DNA from: Faecalicatena fissicatena
Lineage (GTDB): Bacteria; Bacillota; Clostridia; Lachnospirales; Lachnospiraceae
DNA length: 64,000 nt
Reading direction: 5' to 3'
Assembly: GCA_001028025.1 (NCBI GenBank)
Contig: LDAQ01000055.1
Span: forward strand, 1-64,000
Shown piece after piece: positions 26,343 through 35,757 of this stretch. Position 1 is the first letter of the stretch; each line of letters opens with the position of its first letter. A program made the position numbers and the translations under genes. The notes beneath the pieces are model-generated. The model did not search any database and was not told where the DNA came from. It saw only the letters and a list, made by a program, of their open reading frames with translations.

Positions 26343-27263
26343 ATGGAAAAACCAGTACTTGTGATCATGGCGGCAGGAATGGGAAGCCGTTATGGTGGTC
26401 TGAAACAAATTGACCCGGTTGATGAAGAAGGACATATCATTATGGACTTTTCTATTTTTGATGCCAGGAGGGCGGGATTTGAGAAAGTCGTTTTTATTAT
26501 AAAGGCAGAAAACGAAGAAGAATTTAAAACCTGTATTGGCGACAGAATTAGTGAATATATGGAAGTGGCCTATGTATATCAGAAGCTGGATGATCTTCCT
26601 GAGGGATATGATGTGCCTGACGGACGTGTGAAGCCGTTCGGGACGGGCCATGCGGTTTTGTGCTGCAGAGATGTGATCGATGGCCCCTTTGCCGTCATTA
26701 ACGCAGATGATTATTACGGCGTTCATGCGCTGGAAGAGATTTATCATTATCTCTCAGAGAATGAGGATGATGAGAAATATAGGTACGCAATGGTGGGCTA
26801 TCGTCTGGACAACACATTAACAGATAATGGTTATGTATCTCGGGGTATCTGTGAGACGGATGAGAATGAATATCTGACTGGAATTATCGAGCGGACTCAT
26901 ATTGAACGGACAAAAGACGGCGTTGTGTTTACAGAGGATGATGGTAAGACATACAGCAGTATAGACAAGAGCTGTATTGTATCTTTGAATATGTTCGGAT
27001 TTACACATAGTTTAATGAAAGAACTTGAGGCGCGTTTTCCGGTATTTCTGGAGAAGAACCTGATAGAATCGCCTTTGAAGTGTGAATACTTCCTGCCGAC
27101 GGTGGTAGGTGAACTGATAGATGAGGATAAGGCAACAGTGAAGGTACTGAAATCCGAGGATAAATGGTATGGCATCACATACAAGGAAGATAAGCAGAGC
27201 GTTGTGGATGCGATTGTAAGGATGAAAGAACAGGGAATCTATCCCCTGCATCTCTGGCGGTAG
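26343..27263 (+). CDS. Sugar-phosphate nucleotidyltransferase family protein
   Basis: 306-residue NTP-transferase fold protein. N-terminal MAAGMGSRYGGLKQIDPV is the nucleotide-binding loop (G-x-G-x-R-x-G-x3-K), and FAVINADDYYG carries the metal-binding Asp pair; KPFGTGHAVLC matches the GTAxAL substrate motif. It should couple NTP with a sugar 1-phosphate, but its C-terminal half is not GalU- or RmlA-like, so the sugar is open. galE follows after 115 bp, which suggests a UDP-sugar route. Confidence 0.85.
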   Translation: MEKPVLVIMAAGMGSRYGGLKQIDPVDEEGHIIMDFSIFDARRAGFEKVVFIIKAENEEEFKTCIGDRISEYMEVAYVYQKLDDLPEGYDVPDGRVKPFGTGHAVLCCRDVIDGPFAVINADDYYGVHALEEIYHYLSENEDDEKYRYAMVGYRLDNTLTDNGYVSRGICETDENEYLTGIIERTHIERTKDGVVFTEDDGKTYSSIDKSCIVSLNMFGFTHSLMKELEARFPVFLEKNLIESPLKCEYFLPTVVGELIDEDKATVKVLKSEDKWYGITYKEDKQSVVDAIVRMKEQGIYPLHLWR

Positions 27264-27378
27264 GCAAAGAACCTGGATCTGAGGCCGGAGCAGGAAAACG
27301 GCAGACAGATAGCGGCGGCCAGGATGTTTGGAAAAAGACAGAAGATAAACAGCAGACAGGAAGGAAAGGGTAAGTATT

Positions 27379-28401
27379 ATGGCAATTTTAGTAGCAGGCG
27401 GAGCCGGATATATCGGCAGCCATACGTGTGTGGAACTTTTGAATAGAGGGTATGATGTAGTTGTAGTGGATAATCTTTACAATTCCAGCGAGAAAGCCGT
27501 GGAGAGAGTGCAGAAGATCACGGGGAAGGAACTGAAGTTTTATAAAGGTGACATTTTGAACCGGGAGGATCTGGAACCCATATTTGAGCAGGAAAATATC
27601 GAGGCAGTCATCAATTTTGCCGGGCTGAAAGCAGTGGGAGAATCTGTTGCAAAACCATGGGAGTATTATCACAACAACATTACCGGAACACTGATCCTCT
27701 GCGATGTGATGCGCAGCCATGGATGCAGGAATATGATATTCAGCTCCTCTGCAACTGTTTACGGGGATCCTGCAGAGATACCAATCACGGAGAACTGCCC
27801 GAAGGGAGAGATCACCAATCCTTACGGTCAGACGAAAGGAATGCTGGAACAGATTCTGACAGACTTGCATACCGGGGATCCAGAGTGGAACATTATGCTT
27901 CTGCGTTATTTCAATCCGATTGGAGCACACGAATCCGGGCTCATTGGGGAAGATCCAAAGGGAATTCCGAATAACCTGGTTCCTTATATTGCACAGGTGG
28001 CCGTAGGGAAACTGGACTGTCTCGGCGTGTTTGGAGATGATTACGATACACATGATGGTACAGGCGTCCGTGATTATATTCATGTTGTAGATCTGGCGGT
28101 GGGCCATGTGAAGGCGATTGAAAAGATGAAGACCAGCAGAGGGGTACACATTTACAATCTGGGAACAGGGACTGGATATAGTGTCCTGGATGTCGTAAAG
28201 GCATATGAAAAGGCATGCGGCAGGACGATTCCCTATCAGATCAAACCCCGCCGTGCAGGGGATATTGCCACCTGCTACTGTGATGCGTCCAGGGCAAAAG
28301 AGGAACTGGGCTGGATTGCAGAACGAGGAATTGAGGAGATGTGTGCGGACTCATGGAAATGGCAGTCTATGAACCCGAACGGTTACCGGGACAGTAAATA
28401 G
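27379..28401 (+). CDS. galE: UDP-glucose 4-epimerase
   Basis: 340-residue extended short-chain dehydrogenase that interconverts UDP-glucose and UDP-galactose with bound NAD. Rossmann GGAGYIGSHT at residues 7-16, catalytic Ser in FSSSATVYG and Y-x3-K in NPYGQTK (about 150-156). C-terminal sugar-binding features such as NLGTGTGYSVLDVV are normal. Ribosome site GGAAAGG. Only 27 nt separate its stop from the NRPS start and no terminator is present, so it may be co-transcribed with the cluster; whether it takes part in making the product is doubtful. Confidence 0.95.
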   Translation: MAILVAGGAGYIGSHTCVELLNRGYDVVVVDNLYNSSEKAVERVQKITGKELKFYKGDILNREDLEPIFEQENIEAVINFAGLKAVGESVAKPWEYYHNNITGTLILCDVMRSHGCRNMIFSSSATVYGDPAEIPITENCPKGEITNPYGQTKGMLEQILTDLHTGDPEWNIMLLRYFNPIGAHESGLIGEDPKGIPNNLVPYIAQVAVGKLDCLGVFGDDYDTHDGTGVRDYIHVVDLAVGHVKAIEKMKTSRGVHIYNLGTGTGYSVLDVVKAYEKACGRTIPYQIKPRRAGDIATCYCDASRAKEELGWIAERGIEEMCADSWKWQSMNPNGYRDSK

Positions 28402-28428
28402 ATGAAAAAGTGAACAGGAGAAAGGTGA

Positions 28429-31400
28429 ATGTGCGCAGAAGGTAAAGTGACAGATGTGGAATACCTGCCATTATCCTGTAGTCAGATGAATATCTGGAAT
28501 CTGGAAATGGCACACCCGGGACTCCCGATTAACAACATATGTACGGCATTAAAGATTGAGGGGAATCTGAATCTGGAATATCTTCAGACATGTATTGAGC
28601 TGGTGTTCAGGGCTTTTCCGTCTCTCAGGACAAGAATCACCATGAGGGACCAAAGGCCTTATCAGTATGTAACAGAAGAGATTCCTGCCAGAACGGCGTT
28701 CTTTGATTTTACAGAGACGAATGAGCAGGGAGTGGGAATCTGGTTTCAGTCTGTTGCCAGAGAGCACTTTACACTGTATGATTCTCCATTGTGCCAGATA
28801 CTGATATTTAAAACGTCCGGGAACAGCGGGGGAATTTTGACAAGAGTGCATCATATCGTTGCGGACGCATGGTCCCATGCTTTAATTACAAATCATATCA
28901 TACATAATTATTTTCAACTTCTTCAGGGGGACGCTCCGGATGCTTCCGTTACGCCATCCTATGAAGAACATATCTTAAGTGAACAGAAATATCTGAAGTC
29001 CAGAGCTTTTGAAAAAGATAAAAAATACTGGGGTGAAAAGCTCACTGGTATTTTGCCGGCAGCGGCCAAGGAATATCAGTGTGCGGTGATAAGCCCCGTA
29101 GGGCTCAGAAAGTCATATCGGCTGTCGAACCGGCTGAACCGCCTCATAGGAGGATTCTGCGAGAAGAAAAAAGTGTCTCCGTTTGCTGTTTTCTATATGG
29201 GCCTGGCAATTTATCTCAGGCGTATGAAAGGGCAGGAACGGTTCTGTGTCGGTGTACCTACTATTAACAGGCTTAATTTTCAGGATAAGCAGACCGGTGG
29301 TATGTTCGTCAATACACTGCCCTTTGTGAATGAGCTGGATAGTTTCATGACATGGAACCAGTTCAATGATAAATTGCAGGAGGACTGGTTTGCGTTACTC
29401 TATCATCAGAGAATTCCATTTGAATCTATAAAGAAAATAGTAAATCAAAACGGCGGGAATCTGTCTGAACCGCTGTTTGATATTGTTCTGTCCTATCAGA
29501 ACGGCAAGATGGATCACCTGAAAGGGGCGAGAGTTTCTCTGGAGGGACGCTGGCTCTACAGCGGCTATCAGAGCGAATCGCTCTGCATCCATCTGAGCAG
29601 CAGGGATAAAGAAAATCAATTTACTGTGGATTATGATTATCTGACCCAGATATTCTCGGAGGAGGAGATCGACCGGCTTCATGAGAGCCTCTCCCGTATA
29701 CTGAAGGAAGCACTGCAGAAGCCGGATGTTCCTATTGCCAGCCTTCTGATATTAAGTGAAGAGACAGAAGAACAGGTGATCTATGATTTTAATCAGACTG
29801 ATGTATGGTATGACAAGGATGCGGGAATTGCAGATCAGCTGTCTGAGATATTCCGGATGAATCCGGAGAGAGCTGCTGTGATATTTGGGGGCAGAAGGAT
29901 GTCCTATAAGGAGCTTGCAGAAGTATCCTTTCAGACCGCCCGCGGGATTGCAAAAAGAGCAGGCGGCAGCAGAGGAACCGTTGCCGTTCATATGACGAGA
30001 AACGAGAAGATATATGCTGCATTGTGCGGGATTATCTTTTCAGGAAACAGCTGGCTTATGATGGACATTGATTTACCGGGAGAGCGGAAACGGGAGATGC
30101 TGTGTGACAGTCAGGCTCTTTTTTGTATATGCAGTGAGACAGCGGCAGAGCTGGCGGGCTGTACAGAACTGGTTCTGTTTGATGATTTGGCAGAAGCGGA
30201 TGAAATTGTGGAATATGAACCCGCCGGGCCGGACGATCTGGCGTATCTGGTTTACACATCGGGGAGTACGGGGATGCCCAAGGCTGTTGAGATTGAACAG
30301 CACAGTGTGATGAACCTGGCAGCGGCAATGCGGCCCCTGTACCCGAAAGGAGCCGTACTTTCTCTGTGCAACGTGGGATTTGATGCCTTTTTGCTGGAGA
30401 GTGTGATTGCCCTTCTCTGCGGCAGAACAATCGTGCTGGCCTCGGAATCGGAGATGAACCATCCGCAGAAGCTTGGTGTTCTGATCCGTAATTATGATGC
30501 CGGTTTTATGGCGCTGACGCCTTCCCGCCTGTCTGCGTACCTGAAGGATCCTATATTCTGTGAATCTCTTCTGCATATGGAGACTGTGATCTGCGGTGGG
30601 GAGAGCCTGCCTTTTGAGCTGCATAAGAAGCTCGCAGATTATACATGTGGAACGCTGTATAACCAGTATGGCCCTTCCGAGGCGACTGTTGCTGTCAGCC
30701 ATGACGCTGTAAACGACAAAGAGGCGGTGAATATAGGCCGGCCTCTGCAGAACTGCCGGATCTATATACTGGATGAATTTCAGAATCCGCTTCCTCCCGG
30801 TTCCGCGGGAGAGATCTATATCGGCGGCGACTGCCTTGCCCGGGGGTACCACAACCGGGAGGAACTTACAAAGGAGCGTTTTGTAAGCGATCCCTTCCGG
30901 GATGGCGGGCGCATATACCGTACAGGGGATTTCGGCAGATGGTCGGAAGACGGGAAAATTATCTATCTGGGCAGAAGAGATGACCAGGTCAAGCTTCTCG
31001 GACATCGGATCGAACTTTCCGAGATAGAATCCGTGCTGATGCGCCATGCAAAAGTCGGGACCGCTGCTGCAGGTGTATGGGAGAACAGGCTGATTGCTTA
31101 TTATACAGGGGATGTACAGCTCACAGAGAGCGAACTGCTTACCTTTGCCTCCAATTATCTGCCGCGGTATCTTCTCCCGGCTTCGATCATGCGTGTGGAT
31201 GCGTTTCCGCTTACCGGCAATGGTAAGATTGATTTTGGAGCCCTTGAGAAGCCGCTTTTGACGGCGAAACAGGAGGGGCCGGCGGATGAAGTGGAAGAAC
31301 AGCTTCTGGCTATATGGCGGAAGGTACTCGATCGGGAGGATCTGGACGTATATTCAGATTATTTCCTGTCGGGCGGAGATTCTCTGAATGCTGTGCTGAT

Positions 31401-34400
31401 GCTTCTGGAAGTAGAAAAACAGTTTTCAAGGAGTATATCCGTGCAGGAGCTATATGCCAATGCAGTCCTGAGGCGTCTGGGCAACCTGCTTCGGGGCAGG
31501 GAGATACGTTCCGAAACACAGCGCGCGGAAATTCAGAGGGCTGCAGTGCGGGACTGGTATCCGGTAACCCCTGCACAGGCGGGGTTCTATGTCATGCAGC
31601 AGCTGGATGAGACAAAAATCAGTTACAATATGCCAACGGCTTTCCGGCTCAGTGAATGGCTGGATTTTCCAAGGCTGGAATACGCATTTACCAGAATGAC
31701 GGCAGAGGATTCTTCGCTGCGGACTACATTCCATATAGAGGACGGCCAGGTGGTTGCAAGGATCGGTCCCGAGTCGGCTTTTCATATGCAGTGGATGGAG
31801 AGCAGCAGCGCAGAGGAGGCAATGCAAAGTTTTGTGAAGCCCTTTGATCTGGCTAAGGGACCGCTTTTAAGGGCGGCCATGCTGAAACTGCCGGACAATG
31901 AACCATATCTGCTGTTGGATATGCATCATATTATATCCGATGGTCTCAGCAGCCAGCTTCTGCTGGCCAGGCTGAATCTGTATTATCAGGATCTGCCGGT
32001 GTCCATGCCGGAACTGGATTATGTTGATTATGCATGGTGGGTCAGCGAAAGAAACAATCGGGAAGAAAATCCATGCAGGGCATACTGGAAGAAGCAGCTG
32101 CCCGGGAAACTGCCGGAGCAGGAACTTCCGTTTGACAGGCCCAGGCCGCCCGTATTTGATGGGACAGGGGACAAATACGAGTTTGAATTGCCTGCTGTCT
32201 TTAATGAAAAGATCGCGGCTTTTTGCGAACAGCAGCATGTTACGGTGTTCGTGCTTCTTCTGGCTGTCTATGGCCTTTTTCTGAGCCGGTATTCCGGAAG
32301 CAGAGACGTTGTGGCAGGGACACCATTTTCCGGCCGTCGCCGGCAGCACATGGAGGAGATGACAGGTGTATTCGTAAACTCACTTCCGGTATTCATGCAG
32401 GCCGGGCCAGAGGAGTCATTTATATCGTACCTGGATTCGGTGAAGCAGACGGTTACGGGGATGATGGATCATCAGGAGATCACTCTGGAAGAACTGCTTG
32501 AATTGGCAGGGGTCCGAAGGACAAGAGAAAAAAATCCGCTTTTCAGTGTGATGTTTACCATGACGCCCCTGAAAAACGGGGAGCTTTCAATTGGAAAAGC
32601 AGGGCTTACTTATCTTCCTTTCGATACGCATGCTGTAAAGATGGATCTCAATCTGGAGGCTGTGTTTATACAGGAGCGATATCATTTTCAGTTCGAATAT
32701 GCCAGGAGTCTGTTTGACGAAGTGACGATCGCATTCTACAGCAGGTGTTACCTGCAGGGGCTCAAAGAAGTGCTGCAGAATCCGGAGGCCCTGCTTACGG
32801 AGATTACCCTGCTGGATAAGGCGGATAAGATCCGGCTGTTAGATCAGCCTGTTCGTCTCAGGACTCCCTATGATGCGACAACGGTGGATCAGGCCGCAGA
32901 TTATTTTGCTTTTGTAGATCCGGAACGTGCAGCAGTACAGTGGGGAGAAGACTTATCTTATACTTTCGGGGAACTAAAGGATAAAACTGATGTTTTGGCT
33001 GGTACTCTGAAAGCAGAGGGCATCGGCCAGGGGGATAAGGTGGCTTTTCTGACAAAGAGGACGGGGCTTCTTCCTGTCTTTATGTTTGGCATTCTAAAAG
33101 CAGGGGCTGCTTACGTCCCGATCGATCCCGAATTTCCCCGGGAGCGCATTCTGTATATGCTGACGCAGTCAGAAGTCAGACTGGTACTTTATGGACAGCA
33201 GGAACTGGTTCTGGGCGGGCTGCCCTGCAGCGAACTGGTCTGGGACGGCCGGGATACAGAGGACGGATCCGGGGCGCCGCCTGCCAAACACGGTGCGCAG
33301 GATGCTGCAAACGTAATCTTTACTTCCGGGACCACCGGAAAGCCGAAGGGAGTGGTGATGCTCCACAAATCCCTCTCGAATCTGGCGGCGCATCTGGAAC
33401 CGCTGCTGGGAGGAACAAATGAAAAGATATTATGTGCATCGAACTGTGTGTTTGATGTGTTTACTACGGAGACTATACTGGCGCTTGGAAAGGGGTATCC
33501 GGTCAGTATTGCGGATGAGGAGGAGATGCTCCTTCCCTGGAAGATGGCAGCGCGCATCAGGCGGGATCAGGTTACCGTGCTTCAGCTGACACCGTCCAGA
33601 ATTCAGATGTGTCTGGGGGACGAGGCATTCTGTGAGGCACTTCGGGAAATACACCGGATTATACTTTTGGGAGAACCATGGAGCATGGAGCTGAAGGAAC
33701 GGCTGAACCGGTTGACAGATGCCCGGATATTCAATATTTACGGACCTACGGAGACTTCGGTGCATAACTGTCAGGGGGATATCACTAAGGAGAACTGCAT
33801 TCATATCGGGAAGCCCATAGGCAACTGCCGTTACTATCTGCTGGACGAAGCCGGCCGTGCCGTGCCTCCCACAGCCGTGGGAGAAATATATATTGCCGGG
33901 GAATGCCTCTCACAGGGGTATATCAACCAGCAGGACCTGACGGATCAGGTCTTCCTCCCGGACCCTTATTTCAAAGGCGAAAAAATGTACAGAACGGGAG
34001 ACCGGGGCAGGCTCAGGGCCGATGGAAACTGGCAGTGTCTTGGTCGGGTGGATACACAGATCAAGCTGAACGGACACCGGATTGAGCCACTGGAGATTGC
34101 AGAGACAATGTTGCAGTCGGGGCTGGTGAAGGAAGCTGCGGCGGTGCCTGTCCTGAAGCAGGGCGCGGTGCAGTTCCTCAGAGGCGCGGTGGTAAAAGCG
34201 GACGAATACAGCGAAGAGGCTCTCAGAGAGTTCATGAAGAAGCGACTTCCGGATTATATGATGCCCTCTGAAATTATTGTGCTGGAGAAGCTTCCCAGGA
34301 CTGCCAGCGGTAAGACCGATCTGAAAAAACTGGCACAGACAGGGGAAAATACTTCGAACAGCAGCGCAGAGGGCAGTGAGATTGCAAAGTTGTGGAAAGG

Positions 34401-35757
34401 AGTTCTGGGCAGGGAGCCGCTGCGGGATGTATCCTTTTTTGAACAGGGCGGGACATCCCTTCAGGCGATCCTTATTTTAAACCGTTACCATCAGAAAAAT
34501 TATGAGTTTGACATCAATGACTTTTATCGCTGCCCCACACTGCGCGAGCAGGAGGAAATGCTTGTTGCAGAGATTCAGGAATCCGCAGAGTCAGGTGAGG
34601 CTCCTGAGCAGAAAGAAAAGTTGTGGGAGCTGCCTGCCAGGCTCGCCGAACAGGAGGAGAAGATGTGCAGGCCGGGGAATATATTTCTGACCGGCGGCAC
34701 AGGCTATCTTGGAAGCTACATTCTTAAGAAACTGCTGGAATATGGCAATGAGAAGATTTACTGTCTGGTGAGAGGCGGAAGTGTCCGGCTGGAGGAAAGT
34801 ATGGATTACTATTTCGGTGCAGGATACTATGAGAAATACCAGCACCGTCTCCATGTATTTGACGGAGAGCTGACAGCTGAACATTTCCGGGCGGAACCTG
34901 AACTATACGAAGAGATGCGGCAATCCGTTGCGAAAGTGTTCCACTGTGCAGCGGATGTCAGACATTATGCACCAGAGGAGGAACTCTTGTACACCAATGT
35001 GGAGGGAACACGGGAAGTGCTGCGCTTTGCAGAAGCTTCCGGGGCAGCAATGATGTATATTTCTACGGTCAGCGTTGCTGGGGAGCAGACAGACCGGACG
35101 AAAGAGACGGGAGCCGTGCTGACAGAGAAGGATCTGGATATCGGACAGAACTGGTGGAAGAATCCTTATGTAAAAAGTAAGATTATGGCAGAAAAGCTGG
35201 TGGATGATGCGGTGAGGCAGGGACTCTGCGCCAATATATTCCGGATTGGAAGGCTGGTAGGTAATTCTTTTAACGGGATATTCCAGAGAAATCCAGAATC
35301 GAATGCATATTACAGGCTGATAAAAGGGATTATGGAACTGGGGATGCTGCCGGATATGCTGTACCATCATCGGCTGGAGGTAACTCCGGTCAACCAGGCG
35401 GCAGAAGCGGTTGTGAGGCTGAGCGGGACTACAAAATCCGCTTACCATATATGCAGCCCTCATGAGGTAGAGATCGGCAGTATTGCAGAAGCGTGCGGCC
35501 CAGTGCAGAGAACAGATGCAGAGACTTTCGGAAAGGTTCTTGAAAGAAAGAGCATGGAGACGGATTCACCTTACATCCAGGCTCTTGCGCAGACCTGGTT
35601 TGCACAGCAGAGCAGAACAGCAGACGTTTTGCTTGATTCACAACTGACGCAGGATGCACTCGCCGCGCTGGATTTCTGGTGGCCGCGGCAGGATATGAGC
35701 AAACTGAAACAGTGCTTTACCAATGAAGAGGGGAGGGAAGATAATCGATGTCAATAG
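28429..35757 (+). CDS. Two-module nonribosomal peptide synthetase with terminal reductase (C-A-T-C-A-T-R)
   Basis: 2442-residue NRPS. Rough domain order: C1 1-440 (motif HHIVADAWS at 141; last G of HHxxxDG is Ala), A1 450-945 (YTSGSTGMPK at 609), T1 (GGDSL, phosphopantetheine Ser985), C2 1043-1465 (HHIISDG at 1166), A2 1485-1960 (FTSGTTGKPKG at 1631), T2 (GGTSL, Ser2010), reductase 2083-2430 (GGTGYLGS, YVKSK). By hand alignment to GrsA the specificity residues are D-A-L-A-I-G-Q-V-A-K (A1) and D-V-T-Q-I-L-I-V-H-K (A2); Asp first means alpha-amino acids. A C domain ahead of the first A, with ligase and ACP downstream, implies lipo-initiation. The reductase should free a dipeptide aldehyde. No epimerase or thioesterase. 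Confidence 0.95.
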   Translation: MCAEGKVTDVEYLPLSCSQMNIWNLEMAHPGLPINNICTALKIEGNLNLEYLQTCIELVFRAFPSLRTRITMRDQRPYQYVTEEIPARTAFFDFTETNEQGVGIWFQSVAREHFTLYDSPLCQILIFKTSGNSGGILTRVHHIVADAWSHALITNHIIHNYFQLLQGDAPDASVTPSYEEHILSEQKYLKSRAFEKDKKYWGEKLTGILPAAAKEYQCAVISPVGLRKSYRLSNRLNRLIGGFCEKKKVSPFAVFYMGLAIYLRRMKGQERFCVGVPTINRLNFQDKQTGGMFVNTLPFVNELDSFMTWNQFNDKLQEDWFALLYHQRIPFESIKKIVNQNGGNLSEPLFDIVLSYQNGKMDHLKGARVSLEGRWLYSGYQSESLCIHLSSRDKENQFTVDYDYLTQIFSEEEIDRLHESLSRILKEALQKPDVPIASLLILSEETEEQVIYDFNQTDVWYDKDAGIADQLSEIFRMNPERAAVIFGGRRMSYKELAEVSFQTARGIAKRAGGSRGTVAVHMTRNEKIYAALCGIIFSGNSWLMMDIDLPGERKREMLCDSQALFCICSETAAELAGCTELVLFDDLAEADEIVEYEPAGPDDLAYLVYTSGSTGMPKAVEIEQHSVMNLAAAMRPLYPKGAVLSLCNVGFDAFLLESVIALLCGRTIVLASESEMNHPQKLGVLIRNYDAGFMALTPSRLSAYLKDPIFCESLLHMETVICGGESLPFELHKKLADYTCGTLYNQYGPSEATVAVSHDAVNDKEAVNIGRPLQNCRIYILDEFQNPLPPGSAGEIYIGGDCLARGYHNREELTKERFVSDPFRDGGRIYRTGDFGRWSEDGKIIYLGRRDDQVKLLGHRIELSEIESVLMRHAKVGTAAAGVWENRLIAYYTGDVQLTESELLTFASNYLPRYLLPASIMRVDAFPLTGNGKIDFGALEKPLLTAKQEGPADEVEEQLLAIWRKVLDREDLDVYSDYFLSGGDSLNAVLMLLEVEKQFSRSISVQELYANAVLRRLGNLLRGREIRSETQRAEIQRAAVRDWYPVTPAQAGFYVMQQLDETKISYNMPTAFRLSEWLDFPRLEYAFTRMTAEDSSLRTTFHIEDGQVVARIGPESAFHMQWMESSSAEEAMQSFVKPFDLAKGPLLRAAMLKLPDNEPYLLLDMHHIISDGLSSQLLLARLNLYYQDLPVSMPELDYVDYAWWVSERNNREENPCRAYWKKQLPGKLPEQELPFDRPRPPVFDGTGDKYEFELPAVFNEKIAAFCEQQHVTVFVLLLAVYGLFLSRYSGSRDVVAGTPFSGRRRQHMEEMTGVFVNSLPVFMQAGPEESFISYLDSVKQTVTGMMDHQEITLEELLELAGVRRTREKNPLFSVMFTMTPLKNGELSIGKAGLTYLPFDTHAVKMDLNLEAVFIQERYHFQFEYARSLFDEVTIAFYSRCYLQGLKEVLQNPEALLTEITLLDKADKIRLLDQPVRLRTPYDATTVDQAADYFAFVDPERAAVQWGEDLSYTFGELKDKTDVLAGTLKAEGIGQGDKVAFLTKRTGLLPVFMFGILKAGAAYVPIDPEFPRERILYMLTQSEVRLVLYGQQELVLGGLPCSELVWDGRDTEDGSGAPPAKHGAQDAANVIFTSGTTGKPKGVVMLHKSLSNLAAHLEPLLGGTNEKILCASNCVFDVFTTETILALGKGYPVSIADEEEMLLPWKMAARIRRDQVTVLQLTPSRIQMCLGDEAFCEALREIHRIILLGEPWSMELKERLNRLTDARIFNIYGPTETSVHNCQGDITKENCIHIGKPIGNCRYYLLDEAGRAVPPTAVGEIYIAGECLSQGYINQQDLTDQVFLPDPYFKGEKMYRTGDRGRLRADGNWQCLGRVDTQIKLNGHRIEPLEIAETMLQSGLVKEAAAVPVLKQGAVQFLRGAVVKADEYSEEALREFMKKRLPDYMMPSEIIVLEKLPRTASGKTDLKKLAQTGENTSNSSAEGSEIAKLWKGVLGREPLRDVSFFEQGGTSLQAILILNRYHQKNYEFDINDFYRCPTLREQEEMLVAEIQESAESGEAPEQKEKLWELPARLAEQEEKMCRPGNIFLTGGTGYLGSYILKKLLEYGNEKIYCLVRGGSVRLEESMDYYFGAGYYEKYQHRLHVFDGELTAEHFRAEPELYEEMRQSVAKVFHCAADVRHYAPEEELLYTNVEGTREVLRFAEASGAAMMYISTVSVAGEQTDRTKETGAVLTEKDLDIGQNWWKNPYVKSKIMAEKLVDDAVRQGLCANIFRIGRLVGNSFNGIFQRNPESNAYYRLIKGIMELGMLPDMLYHHRLEVTPVNQAAEAVVRLSGTTKSAYHICSPHEVEIGSIAEACGPVQRTDAETFGKVLERKSMETDSPYIQALAQTWFAQQSRTADVLLDSQLTQDALAALDFWWPRQDMSKLKQCFTNEEGREDNRCQ

